The notes: generated from the letters alone by a model not told the origin. A stretch of DNA of 64,000 bases from Streptomyces sp. NBC_00659 (GCF_036226925.1 NZ_CP109031.1:3782001-3846000); one strand, 5' to 3'; counted from the first letter of the stretch, positions 45,778 to 54,414 are shown. A program made the numbers and translations.

Positions 45778-46446
45778 ATGAGCAGCACACGGAACCCGCC
45801 GAGCAGCAGCCCGCACAGCCCCGGAGCGAGGTCGTCCGAAGGGCTGGACGTCTCCGGTGTCACGGCCGAGGGCGCCGCCTGGCTCGCCTCCGCCGGAACG
45901 TATCCGCGCAGCACGCTCGCTCTGTGGCGCGAACGGCCCGACGCCCCGGTCGTCCTGCTCTGCGGCAGCGCGTTCGACGTCGTCAGCGCCTCGGCCCTGT
46001 TCGGGCGGCGGATGCTCGACCGGCTCTGGGACGAGGGGCCGGGCTCGGGCCCGGTGGCGGCGTACCGCGGACGGATCCTGCTGTTCGCCGCGCCCGGCAC
46101 CGCCCAGCGGCTCCCCTCGCTCATGGAGTGGGAGGAGTGGGGCGGGAGGCCGGGCGTCGGGGCGGGGCGGTGCCGGGAGGTTCCTCCGCTGCTCTGCCAC
46201 GGCACGGGAGACGCGGTCACCGTGCCCCCGCTGACCCCCGGGAGCGACGGACCGGGGGCCGTCCGGACCGATTCCCGCTGGCTGGTCGCCCCCGACACGC
46301 AGCGGCCCTGGCTTCCCGGCCCCGAGATCCTGCTCTGGGCGGCCGTGCGGGCGGCCCGCGCGGCGGCGTCGGCTGCGGTACGGATATCGATTTTTCCTCG
46401 TGCCGATCAGGATGCTAAGGTCTACGACGTCAGCAGGCGCCGCTAG
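45778..46446 (+). CDS. Primase-polymerase N-terminal-like protein
   Basis: This 222-residue cytoplasmic protein belongs to a Streptomyces family commonly labelled bifunctional DNA primase/polymerase N-terminal domain. Characteristic segments are GAAWLASAGTYPRSTLALW, LFGRRMLDRLWDEGPGSGPV and CHGTGDAVTVPPL. No primase catalytic Asp/His set is obvious, so the activity is unproven. The stop codon at 46444-46446 lies inside the tRNA-Lys gene, so the last three codons and the stop overlap the tRNA 5' end. An ATG at 45778 is used; the frame is open further upstream without a ribosome-binding site. Confidence 0.72.
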   Translation: MSSTRNPPSSSPHSPGARSSEGLDVSGVTAEGAAWLASAGTYPRSTLALWRERPDAPVVLLCGSAFDVVSASALFGRRMLDRLWDEGPGSGPVAAYRGRILLFAAPGTAQRLPSLMEWEEWGGRPGVGAGRCREVPPLLCHGTGDAVTVPPLTPGSDGPGAVRTDSRWLVAPDTQRPWLPGPEILLWAAVRAARAAASAAVRISIFPRADQDAKVYDVSRRR

Positions 46447-46510
46447 CTCAGTTGGTTAGAGCAGCTGACTCTTAATCAGCGGGTCCGGGGTTCGAGTCCC
46501 TGGCGGCGCA
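46437..46510 (+). tRNA. tRNA-Lys (CTT anticodon), first copy
   Basis: The acceptor stem GCGCCGC (46437-46443) pairs with GCGGCGC (46503-46509), with discriminator A46510. The anticodon stem GCTGA/TCAGC holds CTT at 46471-46473. The T arm is GGGGTTCGAGTCCC. No CCA is encoded. It is identical over all 74 bases to the copy at 58789-58862. Confidence 0.97.
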
Positions 46511-46515
46511 CGCCA

Positions 46516-46560
46516 ACGAGAGCGGGATGATTCGCGGAAACGCGAGCGTCCCGCTCTCGT
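46516..46560. terminator. Terminator after tRNA-Lys, shared with the M6 protease gene
   Basis: ACGAGAGCGGGA (46516-46527) and TCCCGCTCTCGT (46549-46560) form a 12-base stem. An inner CGCG-GAAA-CGCG hairpin sits in its loop. It lies between the tRNA and the end of the convergent protease gene and can serve both. Confidence 0.88.
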
Positions 46561-46584
46561 CGTTTCCGCGGTCGCGGAGCCCGC

Positions 46585-48123
46585 TCAGCCTGTCGTGATC
46601 CGCACCGTCCAGGCCCCCGAGGCGGTCCGGTCCTCCACCTGGACCCGGACGTTCGCGCCCGGCACCTCGAAGCTCTCCCCGAGGCGCACCGGGGCGTCCG
46701 CGAGCGGCGGGTACACCGAGTCCTCCCAGCAGGACTCGGAGCCGGGGTGCGCGTCGAGGACCTGGACGGGGCCGCTGCCCGACTCGGTCCGGCTGCGGAC
46801 CCGGTAGACGAGGACGCCCCGCTCGCACGTCGACCTGTCGTTGCCCGCCGGCCCCCTGGCCTCGAAGGCGATCGCGCTGTCCGGGCCCGTCGGGACCACC
46901 GCCAGCTTGGTGCCCCGGCCGATGCCGACGGTCTGTGATCCGGGGGGCGCCGCCACACCCACCGCGTTCACGGAGGCGCCCGGCGCGCCCGGACCACGCA
47001 CGGACGTCCGCAGCCCGCCCGAGGGCACCCGCGGCCCCTGCCACGCCACCCCCGCCCCACTCGTACCGGTCTTCCCGCTCGCCCCGCCCGACGCGGCCGC
47101 ACCACTCCCCGCCGACGCGGCCGGGCCGGTGGCCAGCACCCCGGTGCCGGCGGCTTCCCGGGCGCTCGCGCCGGCCGAACCGACCGTGGAGTGCGCGGGT
47201 CCGGCCTCCAGCGGCTCCAGCGTCAGCCGGGTGGTGCCGGAGCCCAGTACGCACGCCACCTGGTGCGGTTCCAGCCACCCCAGCCGCCACTTGTGCCAGC
47301 CGAAGAGGTCGGGGGCGAGGCCGAACTGGCTGCCCATGAGGTCCCAGTCGCCCACATAGGTGTCCCAGTCGCCCTTGCCGTCGGTGGGGCGGTGGTAGAG
47401 GTCGGGCAGGTCGAAGACATGGCCGGTCTCGTGCGCGAGGACGAGACGGTCCGGCGGGTGCTTCTCGAAGACCGTGACGACGCGCCGGATGTCCTTGCCG
47501 TCCGCGCGCAGAGGTGTGTCCAGGTTGACGACCTTCGTGGCGTCCGAGTCGACGCCCGGAGCGTCCGGGTCCGCGATGAAGTAGACGACGTCGTAGCGCG
47601 AGAAGTCGACCCGCGGGTCGGCCACGGCGAGGGCGTCGCGCAGATAGGCGGCACGGTCGCCGGAGTTCCAGTCGCGCTGTATGGCGTACGAGGTGGAGGC
47701 GTGCGGCATCTGGATCCAGGCGCGCCGGGGGTGCGGCCGGACCGTGAACTTTCCGTACGAGGCCTGCTCGAAGAAGCGGCTGGTGGCCGGGAAGTAGTCG
47801 CCTGTCAGCTCGGCGGGCGTGGTGTGCGGGGTGGAGTCCGGGAAGGACAGGAAGACCATCACGGCGTCGAGGGGGCGGGTGGGACGCACATAGGCGGTGT
47901 TCCAGGTGTCGGCGCCCTCCGAGTGGTGCGCCGCTGTCCGCGTCAGGGCGCAGGGCGACGCGAGGGGTTCGGCGAGCGCGTGGCCCGGCCCCAGGGAGGT
48001 CGCCGCGAGCGCGGTCATCGAGGTGAACATGGCCGCGGTGCTGCGCCAGCGGGCCGCCCCGTCGCGGGCGGGACCACGCAGGAGCCCGCGAGCGAGAACC
48101 CTCAAGGGGAGCGGACGCGGCAC
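46585..48123 (-). CDS. Secreted M6-family zinc metalloprotease
   Basis: This 512-residue exported protease of the immune-inhibitor-A (M6) type has an N-terminal signal (AAMFTSMTALAATSLG, ending ALA). The catalytic domain has HETGH in LVLAHETGHVFDLPDLYH near residue 235 and WDLMGSQFG as the Met-turn region. At about residues 305-400 there is a long Ala/Gly/Ser-rich insertion (for example ASAGSGAAASGGASG), followed by a beta domain. The GTG at 48123 has CGGAGG upstream. Confidence 0.9.
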   Translation of the reverse strand: MPRPLPLRVLARGLLRGPARDGAARWRSTAAMFTSMTALAATSLGPGHALAEPLASPCALTRTAAHHSEGADTWNTAYVRPTRPLDAVMVFLSFPDSTPHTTPAELTGDYFPATSRFFEQASYGKFTVRPHPRRAWIQMPHASTSYAIQRDWNSGDRAAYLRDALAVADPRVDFSRYDVVYFIADPDAPGVDSDATKVVNLDTPLRADGKDIRRVVTVFEKHPPDRLVLAHETGHVFDLPDLYHRPTDGKGDWDTYVGDWDLMGSQFGLAPDLFGWHKWRLGWLEPHQVACVLGSGTTRLTLEPLEAGPAHSTVGSAGASAREAAGTGVLATGPAASAGSGAAASGGASGKTGTSGAGVAWQGPRVPSGGLRTSVRGPGAPGASVNAVGVAAPPGSQTVGIGRGTKLAVVPTGPDSAIAFEARGPAGNDRSTCERGVLVYRVRSRTESGSGPVQVLDAHPGSESCWEDSVYPPLADAPVRLGESFEVPGANVRVQVEDRTASGAWTVRITTG

Positions 48124-48476
48124 GTCGACCTCCGGATGCGGTTGTGGGTCACCGCATCCAGCCTGATTGAATTTGTACTATTTCGCCCTGTTTGTCTGCA
48201 CCGGAAGAGTGAGTGCCCGAGCGGGTCGACACCCCCGGACATGCACGGAACGTCACGTACGGTCGACGGGACAGGGAACCGTCCGGATAACAGGCAGAAA
48301 CGATCTGTCAGAACAGGCGGTTGTTCCTGGACACTGGACAGTGGCCGCACCGTTTCGCGGGCAGCCTCTATGATCGGCACACTTTCCTGCACGGACACGG
48401 CTTGTGCGGCCGCCCATCACCGGCCGACCGCCCCGAAAGACCCATACGAAGAACGAGTGCACTGCGGGAGCGAGCG
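48124..48476. promoter_or_regulatory. 353-base divergent region between the M6 protease and cdgA
   Basis: There is no gene here. AT-richer patches at 48165-48195 and 48285-48305 may be promoters for the two divergent genes. cdgA is a known BldD target in S. coelicolor, but I could not find a convincing BldD box by eye. Confidence 0.55.
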
Positions 48477-50414
48477 GTGAGCGGAACGTCCGAAGGGCCG
48501 GCGCCCGCGGGAGACCTCGTCCGGCCGGCCGTCACAGAACGTCACGTCGACACGTCTTCTCGTACGTCCGCCGGAATCTCTCCCGGCCCACCCGCCCCCT
48601 CCGTACCCTCCGTACCGTCCGTGGCGCCGGGGCCGCCTTCCGGGACGCCGGCACTCCTGGCGGTTCCCGACGGAACGTCACTCCGTACCTTCCACGCGGC
48701 CTTCGCCACCGCGCCCCTCGCGATGGCCGTCGTCGACCGCGAGGGTCTCGTCGTCACCGCCAACGAGGCACTGGGCACGCTGCTCGGCGCCGAGGCGCGG
48801 ACGTTCACCGGGCGGGCCGCCGCCGACCTGGTGGACCTGGCCTCCGACGCCCGCACCTGGCACGCGTACCGCGAGATGCTGGGCGGCAGCCGGGCCCGGC
48901 TGCGCTGCACCCGCCGGCTCAAGCATCCCGACGGCCAGGTGGTCTGGGCGCAGGTCACGATCGCGCCACTGCCCCCGCAGGAGCGGGCGGTGCTGATCTC
49001 GGTCACCGACATCGGCGCGCGGCGTGAACTCCAGGCGCGGCTGCGCCACTTGCAGATGCACGACCCGGTGACCCGGCTGCCCAACCGCACCCTGTTCTTC
49101 GAACGCCTCTCGGCGGCGCTGGAGGCGGAGGCGTACGAGGAGTGCGGCACCGGCCGGATCGGGCTCTGCTATCTGGACCTGGACGGGTTCAAGGCCGTCA
49201 ACGACACACTCGGGCACCGGGTCGGGGACCGGCTGCTCGCGGCGGTCGCCGAGCGTCTGACGCGCTGCGCCGAGGAGGCCGGCCTCACGCGGACGGCCAG
49301 TCCCCTGGTGGCCCGGCTGGGAGGGGACGAGTTCGCGCTGCTCGTCGAGGACTCCACGGGCACCGACCAGCTCGCGGATCTCGCCGAGTCCGTGCTGAAG
49401 TCGCTCCAGGCACCGTTCGACCTGTCGGGGCAGCGGCTGTCCCTGTCGGCGTCGATCGGGGTCGTCGAGCGGCGCGCCACCGGCACCACGGCGACCGGTC
49501 TGATGCAGGCCGCGGACACCACGCTGTACTGGGCGAAGGCGGACGGCAAAGGCCGCTGGACGCTCTTCGACCCGGAGCGCAACGCCCACCGCATGACCCG
49601 CCAGGCATTGTCGTCCACCCTGCGCGCGGCCGTCGAACGGGGTGAATTCGCCCTGGAGTACCAGCCGTTGGTGGGGATGGAAGACGGCGGTGTGCACGGG
49701 GTGGAGGCGCTCGTCCGCTGGAACCACCCGCGATTCGGGATGCTCACGCCGAACCGGTTCATCGGACTGGCCGAGGAGAACGGCTCGATCGTCCAGCTCG
49801 GCCGCTGGGTGCTGGCCACCGCCTGCAGCCAGGCGCGCCGTTGGCAGCTCGACCGTCCGGACGCCCCGCCGATCTTCGTCAGCGTCAACGTCGCCGTGCG
49901 CCAGGTCTGGGACTCCGACCTGGTGGCGGACGTGGCGAAGATCCTGGCGGAGACCGGACTGGCCCCGCATCTGCTCCAGTTGGAACTGACGGAGTCGGCG
50001 GTGATGGGTTCGGCGGGCCGTCCGCTCCAGGCGTTGCAGGCACTCAGCGACATGGGGGTGCGCATCGCCATCGACGATTTCGGCACCGGCTACTCGAACC
50101 TCGCCTACCTGAGCAGGCTCCCGGTGTCGGTGCTGAAGCTGGACGGCTCGTTCGTCCGCGGCTTCCAGTACGAGAACGCCGACGGTTCGTCCGCCCACCC
50201 CAACCCGGCCGACGAGGTCATCGTCGAGGCGCTCATCCAGCTCGCCCATCGGCTCGGCCTGACGGTCACCGCCGAATGCGTGGAGACCGCCTCGCAGGCG
50301 TCACGGCTGCGCGGGATCGGCTGCGACACCGGCCAGGGCTGGCTGTACTCCCGGCCGGTGGCGCCGGAACGCATCTCCGCGCTCCTGATGTCGGCGACCT
50401 GCCCTCAGGCCTGA
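48477..50414 (+). CDS. cdgA: Cyclic di-GMP synthase/phosphodiesterase CdgA (PAS-GGDEF-EAL)
   Basis: This 645-residue soluble protein has a Pro/Ser-rich start and a PAS domain (about residues 65-185). Its GGDEF domain covers about 200-365, with the intact active site RLGGDEFALLVED. The EAL domain covers about 380-635, with GVEALVRWNHPRFGML and IDDFGTGYSNLAYL intact. Both catalytic sites look functional, so it may make or break cyclic di-GMP. By synteny and domains it matches CdgA (SCO2817), whose overexpression affects development and antibiotic production. The GTG at 48477 has GGGAG seven bases upstream. It overlaps the convergent gene by ten bases. Confidence 0.92.
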   Translation: MSGTSEGPAPAGDLVRPAVTERHVDTSSRTSAGISPGPPAPSVPSVPSVAPGPPSGTPALLAVPDGTSLRTFHAAFATAPLAMAVVDREGLVVTANEALGTLLGAEARTFTGRAAADLVDLASDARTWHAYREMLGGSRARLRCTRRLKHPDGQVVWAQVTIAPLPPQERAVLISVTDIGARRELQARLRHLQMHDPVTRLPNRTLFFERLSAALEAEAYEECGTGRIGLCYLDLDGFKAVNDTLGHRVGDRLLAAVAERLTRCAEEAGLTRTASPLVARLGGDEFALLVEDSTGTDQLADLAESVLKSLQAPFDLSGQRLSLSASIGVVERRATGTTATGLMQAADTTLYWAKADGKGRWTLFDPERNAHRMTRQALSSTLRAAVERGEFALEYQPLVGMEDGGVHGVEALVRWNHPRFGMLTPNRFIGLAEENGSIVQLGRWVLATACSQARRWQLDRPDAPPIFVSVNVAVRQVWDSDLVADVAKILAETGLAPHLLQLELTESAVMGSAGRPLQALQALSDMGVRIAIDDFGTGYSNLAYLSRLPVSVLKLDGSFVRGFQYENADGSSAHPNPADEVIVEALIQLAHRLGLTVTAECVETASQASRLRGIGCDTGQGWLYSRPVAPERISALLMSATCPQA

Positions 50415-51520
50415 GCGGTCCGCGCCCCCGGCAACCCGTAGGCGTCCGCGATCAGTTCGTACGAGCGCAGCCGTACGTCGCCACCGTGCGCGTTGCCCGT
50501 GATCATCAACTCGTCGGCGCCGGTGCGCTTCTGGAGGTCATCGAGGCTGGCGCGCACCTCGTCGGCGGTGCCGTGGATGACGTTGGCGTTCCAGGATCCG
50601 ACGAACTCCCGCTCCATCGGGCTGAATTCGTAGGCCTCCGCCTCCTCCGGGGTGGGCACGAGTCCGGGACGCCCGGTGCGCAGGCGGACCATGCTCAGCG
50701 CGGCCGCCAGCACCTGGCGGCGGGCCTCCTTCTCCTCGTCCGCGGCGAGCGCGGAGACGCCGATGAGGGCGTACGGGGCGTCGAGGACCGCGCTCGGCCG
50801 GAAGGACTCGCGGTAGAGGTCGAGCGCCGGGATGGTGTTCTGCGCCGAGAAATGGTGCGCGAAGGCGAACGGCAGGCCGAGGGCCCCGGCGAGGCGGGCG
50901 CTGAAGCCGGAGGAGCCGAGCAGCCAGACCGGGGGCCGGTGCGGGGACTGGACGCCGCCCGGTGAGGTCGCCTGGACGGGCCCGGGAACGGCGTGGATCC
51001 GGGCGTAGGGGTGGCCGTCGGGGAAGTCGTCGTCCAGGAAGCGGGTGAGCTCCGCGAGCTGTTCGGGGAAGTCGTCGGCGCCCTCGTCGAGGCGCTGGGT
51101 GCGGCGCAGCGCGGCGGCCGTCGCGCCGTCCGTGCCCGGGGCCCTGCCGAGACCCAGGTCGATGCGGCGCGGGGCCATCGCCTCGAGGGTGCCGAACTGC
51201 TCCGCGATGACCAGCGGGGCGTGGTTGGGGAGCATCACTCCGCCGGAGCCCAGGCGGATGCGGTCCGTGTGGGCGGCCAGGTGGGCGAGGATCACCGCGG
51301 GCGAGGAGCTGGCCACGCCGGGCATCGAGTGGTGTTCGGCCACCCAGTAGCGGTGGAATCCGCGGGACTCCGCGAGGCGGGCGATCTCGACGCTGGTGCG
51401 CAACGCGTCGGTCGCGGTGCGGCCCGCGCCCACGGTGACCAGGTCCAGTACGGACAGGGGCACGGGGGCGGTGCCCTGTGCCGTACCTCGGATCTCGTCC
51501 GTCTCGGCCGTCTCGTCCAC
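50405..51520 (-). CDS. LLM-class luciferase-like monooxygenase
   Basis: This 371-residue flavin-dependent monooxygenase belongs to the MsnO8-type luciferase-like group. Characteristic segments are YWVAEHHSMPGVASSSPAV, IRLGSGGVMLPNHAPL, RIDLGLGRAPGTDG and HRPPVWLLGSSGFSARLA. It should use FMNH2 or F420 supplied by another protein, and the substrate is unknown. The GTG at 51520 has AGGAGG nine bases upstream, but that Shine-Dalgarno lies inside a long inverted repeat (51527-51574). The 3' end overlaps cdgA. Confidence 0.92.
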   Translation of the reverse strand: MDETAETDEIRGTAQGTAPVPLSVLDLVTVGAGRTATDALRTSVEIARLAESRGFHRYWVAEHHSMPGVASSSPAVILAHLAAHTDRIRLGSGGVMLPNHAPLVIAEQFGTLEAMAPRRIDLGLGRAPGTDGATAAALRRTQRLDEGADDFPEQLAELTRFLDDDFPDGHPYARIHAVPGPVQATSPGGVQSPHRPPVWLLGSSGFSARLAGALGLPFAFAHHFSAQNTIPALDLYRESFRPSAVLDAPYALIGVSALAADEEKEARRQVLAAALSMVRLRTGRPGLVPTPEEAEAYEFSPMEREFVGSWNANVIHGTADEVRASLDDLQKRTGADELMITGNAHGGDVRLRSYELIADAYGLPGARTAQA

Positions 51521-51526
51521 CGGGGT

Positions 51527-51574
51527 GCCTCCTGTTGCGTACGCGATGGTGTCCTCGGCGTAGCAACAGGAGGC
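51527..51574 (-). promoter_or_regulatory. Hairpin covering the ribosome-binding site of the monooxygenase gene
   Basis: GCAACAGGAGGC and its exact complement (51527-51538 and 51563-51574) flank a short spacer. Allowing one bulged base, the stem extends to 17 pairs (51527-51544 with 51558-51574) around a 13-base loop. In the minus-strand transcript the 3' arm contains the AGGAGG of the gene starting at 51520. The fold would hide the ribosome-binding site. Alternatively the palindrome is a DNA operator. Confidence 0.7.
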
Positions 51575-51613
51575 TGTCTCCGCTTATTCCCCCGAGGTGG
51601 ACCGGGGAGCGCC

Positions 51614-51661
51614 CCGGGGCAGGGCTGGGAAGCTTGGTCTCGCCCCCCGCCCTTGCCCCGG
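51614..51661 (-). terminator. Imperfect hairpin after the racemase-family gene
   Basis: CCGGGGCAGGGC (51614-51625) pairs with GCCCTTGCCCCGG (51649-51661) with one bulged base. It lies 47 bases beyond the stop of the minus-strand gene ending at 51708 and probably ends its transcript before the monooxygenase gene. Confidence 0.6.
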
Positions 51662-51707
51662 CGGGATCCTTGGCCTCGGAGGGTCTGGATCCTTCGGGGC
51701 CGGATCC

Positions 51708-52439
51708 TCACACCTGGACGATGGGTTCCCTGGTGAAGAGGGTGCCGAGGGCCGGGGCGTTCACGCGGCGGCCCGTCAGGCGCAGGGCCTCCCAGACCGT
51801 GACCTGGTTGGCGGTGAGGACCGGTTTGGCGAGCTCCTTCTCCAGGGCCGTGAGATGGGAGGCCGTGTGCAGGGCCGTGTCGGGGAGGAGGATCGCGTCG
51901 GCGTCCGGGTGGTCCGCCTCCCGGGCCAGCGCGAGGACCTCGCCGTAGTCCCAGCCGGCGGCCTCGGCGGCGGTGACGGCACCGGAGCCGCGCACCGCGG
52001 CCACCTCCGTACCGGTCTCCTTCAGGAACCCCGCGAAGAGCGCGGCCACGTCGTCGGGGTAGGTCGCCCCGATCGCGACCCGCCTCGCCCCGAGCTCCCG
52101 CGCCGCGTGGGTGAAGGCGAAGGACGTCGAGGAGGCGGGCAGCCCGGCCGCCCTGGCGAGGCCGCGGACCTGCTCGTGGGCGCCCTGTACCCCGTACACG
52201 AAACTGCCGCTCGTGCACGCCCAGACCACGGCCTCCGCGCCGGACAGGCGCAGCTCCTCGACGCCCGCCTCGAGGCGGTGCGCCGAGCCCATTTCGAGGA
52301 GCCCGTCCACACTGTGGGCGTCCTCCCCCATGTCCGTGTGGACGACGGTCAGGCGGATGTCGCTGCCGATGAGCTGCTCGATGCGCGGGTAGTCGTCCTC
52401 GGCCGAGTGGCCCGGGTAGAGAAATCCGAGTGCGGTCAT
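51708..52439 (-). CDS. Asp/Glu racemase-superfamily protein (maleate isomerase/arylmalonate decarboxylase type)
   Basis: This 243-residue cytoplasmic enzyme has the family's two pseudo-symmetric domains. The first catalytic Cys is in VVWACTSGSFVYG near residue 73. The second domain shows LPDTALHTASHL where the second Cys is usually found, so a Thr or Ala replaces it, as in single-Cys decarboxylase-type members. KPVLTANQVTVWEALRLTG is the typical C-terminal signature. The substrate is unknown. The ATG at 52439 overlaps the stop of the decayed upstream paralogue (ATGA), so they were once a two-gene operon. Confidence 0.85.
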   Translation of the reverse strand: MTALGFLYPGHSAEDDYPRIEQLIGSDIRLTVVHTDMGEDAHSVDGLLEMGSAHRLEAGVEELRLSGAEAVVWACTSGSFVYGVQGAHEQVRGLARAAGLPASSTSFAFTHAARELGARRVAIGATYPDDVAALFAGFLKETGTEVAAVRGSGAVTAAEAAGWDYGEVLALAREADHPDADAILLPDTALHTASHLTALEKELAKPVLTANQVTVWEALRLTGRRVNAPALGTLFTREPIVQV

Positions 52440-52934
52440 GCCCAACCTTCCTGTTCTTCGGGAAGTACGGGTCCCCGGCGGGCGGCCTGATCAATCAGCC
52501 GCTGACAGGGGCCCACCGCCCGGGTACCCAGTTGGCGCAACGCCGCCCACATCGTCACCTGGTTGGCCGAGATCACCGGTATCCGCAGTTCCGCCTCCGC
52601 GAGCGAGGGCAGCGCGCCCGCCCGCGTCATCGCCTCGCACGTCGCCCGCTCCCCGGCGAGCCCGCCGACGAAGCTGCCGGACGTGCACGCGTACGCGACG
52701 ACCTCGGGCGCGAGCGTGCGGGGCGCGGACCGCGTCGGCGAGCGTCTCGTGCTCGGAGACCAGGCGGGCCAGGGCCAGGCCGACCTCGACGGGCACGAAC
52801 GGGGTGCGGGTCGGATGCAGGGAGACGTCGACGGGCACCCATCGCCACAGCTCACGGTCGAGGACGGAGTCGAACGGCGCGACGACGCCGACCCCGCGCT
52901 GCGGATGCGGACCGCCGAGAAAGGAAACGTCCAT
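52436..52934 (-). pseudogene. Decayed Asp/Glu racemase-family paralogue (frameshift plus internal deletion)
   Basis: The gene starts with MDVSFLGGPHPQRGVGVVAP and continues to LADAVRA in one frame. It then resumes in another frame as LAPEVVAYACTSGSFVGGLA, so a frameshift lies near 52720-52735. Further on, MTRAGALPSL runs straight into AEAELRIPVISANQVTMW. The intact neighbour has about 110 residues between the corresponding points, so most of the second domain is missing. Only about 165 codons remain in total. The C-terminal end still overlaps the intact paralogue's start. Confidence 0.85.
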
Positions 52935-53136
52935 GGCAGGCACCGGCCTCGAAGAGGGGAACGGGCGGCAACGGACCGTATGCGAGCCCGTGTTGACGAA
53001 GGTAGGTTCGGGTGCGAGCGTGGTCAATCCGCCCATCTCGGACGGCTCGGATCCCATTCGCCCGCACGTCTCCCCGGTCATTTCGCCCCAGGATCTCCCA
53101 GAGAAGCGGACTCCCCTTGCGAAACGGTTTCCTCCG

Positions 53137-54120
53137 ATGAACGCCCGTGTGTCCCCCGGCGCGTCCGGCCCGTCGGACCGGGCCACGCTGCTCGTCCTGG
53201 ACGCCGACCCGCTCCCCCGGCTGGGCCGGCTCACCGGCCGGGTACGGATCGAGCACGCCGACGAGTCCACGCTCGCGGAGCGGCTGCCGCACGCGGACGT
53301 GCTGCTCGTGTGGGACTTCACCTCGGGGGCCGTACGCCGTGCCTGGCCGGGCGAGGGGCCCCGGCCGCGCTGGGTGCACACCGCGAGCGCGGGCGTGGAC
53401 CATCTGATGTGTCCCGAGCTCGCCGCCTCCGACACGGTGGTGACCAACGCGCGCGGCGTCTTCGACCGGCCGATCGCCGAGTACGTGGCCGCTCTCGTCC
53501 TCGCCATGGCGAAGGATCTTCCGCGGACCTGGGACCTCCAGCGGCGGCACGAGTGGCGGCACCGCGAGTCGCAGCGGGTGGCCGGGACCCGCGCCTGTGT
53601 GGTGGGGTCGGGGCCGATCGGGCGGGCGATCGTGCGCACCCTCAAGGCGCTCGATGTCACCACGGCGCTGGTGGGACGCGTCCCGCGCACCGGGATCCAC
53701 GGTCCCGGGGAGCTGGACCGGCTGATGGCGCGCGCCGACTGGGTGGTGTCGGCGGCGCCGCTCACCGCGGAGACACGCGGCATGTTCGACGCCCGGCGCT
53801 TCGGGATGATGCAGCCCTCGGCCCGCTTCGTCAATGTCGGGCGCGGGCAGCTCGTCGTCGAGGAGGCGCTCGCCGAGGCGCTGTCGAAACGGTGGATCGC
53901 GGGCGCGGCCCTCGATGTCTTCCAGCACGAACCGCTCGGCCGCGACAGCCCGTTGTGGAACGTCCCGGGTCTGATCGTGTCGCCGCACATGAGCGGGGAC
54001 ACGGCCGGCTGGCGGGACGAGCTGGGTGAGCAGTTCGTGGAGCTGTACGAGCGCTGGGCGGCGGGCAGGCCGCTGTCGAACGTGGTCGACAAGAAGCGCG
54101 GGTACGTGCCCGGACACTGA
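53137..54120 (+). CDS. D-isomer-specific 2-hydroxyacid dehydrogenase family protein
   Basis: This 327-residue cytoplasmic NAD(P)-dependent enzyme has the cofactor-binding GSGPIGRAIVRTL (GxGxxG) near residue 153. The catalytic Arg is in FVNVGRGQLV near 230, the Glu in DVFQHEPL near 260 and the His in IVSPHMSGDT near 285. The set is complete, so activity on a 2-hydroxy or 2-keto acid is likely. The ATG at 53137 has no clear Shine-Dalgarno. It is divergent from the racemase-family pair, with 202 bases between. Confidence 0.9.
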   Translation: MNARVSPGASGPSDRATLLVLDADPLPRLGRLTGRVRIEHADESTLAERLPHADVLLVWDFTSGAVRRAWPGEGPRPRWVHTASAGVDHLMCPELAASDTVVTNARGVFDRPIAEYVAALVLAMAKDLPRTWDLQRRHEWRHRESQRVAGTRACVVGSGPIGRAIVRTLKALDVTTALVGRVPRTGIHGPGELDRLMARADWVVSAAPLTAETRGMFDARRFGMMQPSARFVNVGRGQLVVEEALAEALSKRWIAGAALDVFQHEPLGRDSPLWNVPGLIVSPHMSGDTAGWRDELGEQFVELYERWAAGRPLSNVVDKKRGYVPGH

Positions 54121-54414
54121 ACCGCCTCGGGAGGCAACGGTCGTTACAAGCCTCGGCCATCGCGTCGAGGCCGTCGACCAGTTGGCCCCGGACGATGCCC
54201 GGGGCCCGACCCACGTCTCCGCTTGAGGAGCAGCAGTGCGGGAGCACTCGCGAAGACTCCGCCAGGAGTACGAGAGCGACACTCCAAAACCGTGCCCGCA
54301 TTCGGCCCAGGGCAGTTCTGCGAAGGTCTTCATCCGCAGGGTCAAGAGCCCCTCGGCCGCACGGGGCCGGAACCGGTCCGCATACAACGCATGGTCTCGG
54401 GTAGCCGCGCGGCC

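Noticed and set aside
42897..46298. Open frame of 1,133 codons on the minus strand
   Set aside because: It is antisense to the helicase module. Its composition is that of a GC shadow, and the plus-strand genes carry clear catalytic motifs.
48310..48340. LexA (SOS) box from GAAC...GTTC
   Set aside because: The spacer is eight bases, while the Streptomyces LexA site needs four. It is probably chance.
48124..48476. BldD operator upstream of cdgA
   Set aside because: CdgA is a known BldD target elsewhere, but no sequence here fits the TNACNC-GNGTNA pattern with correct spacing by eye.
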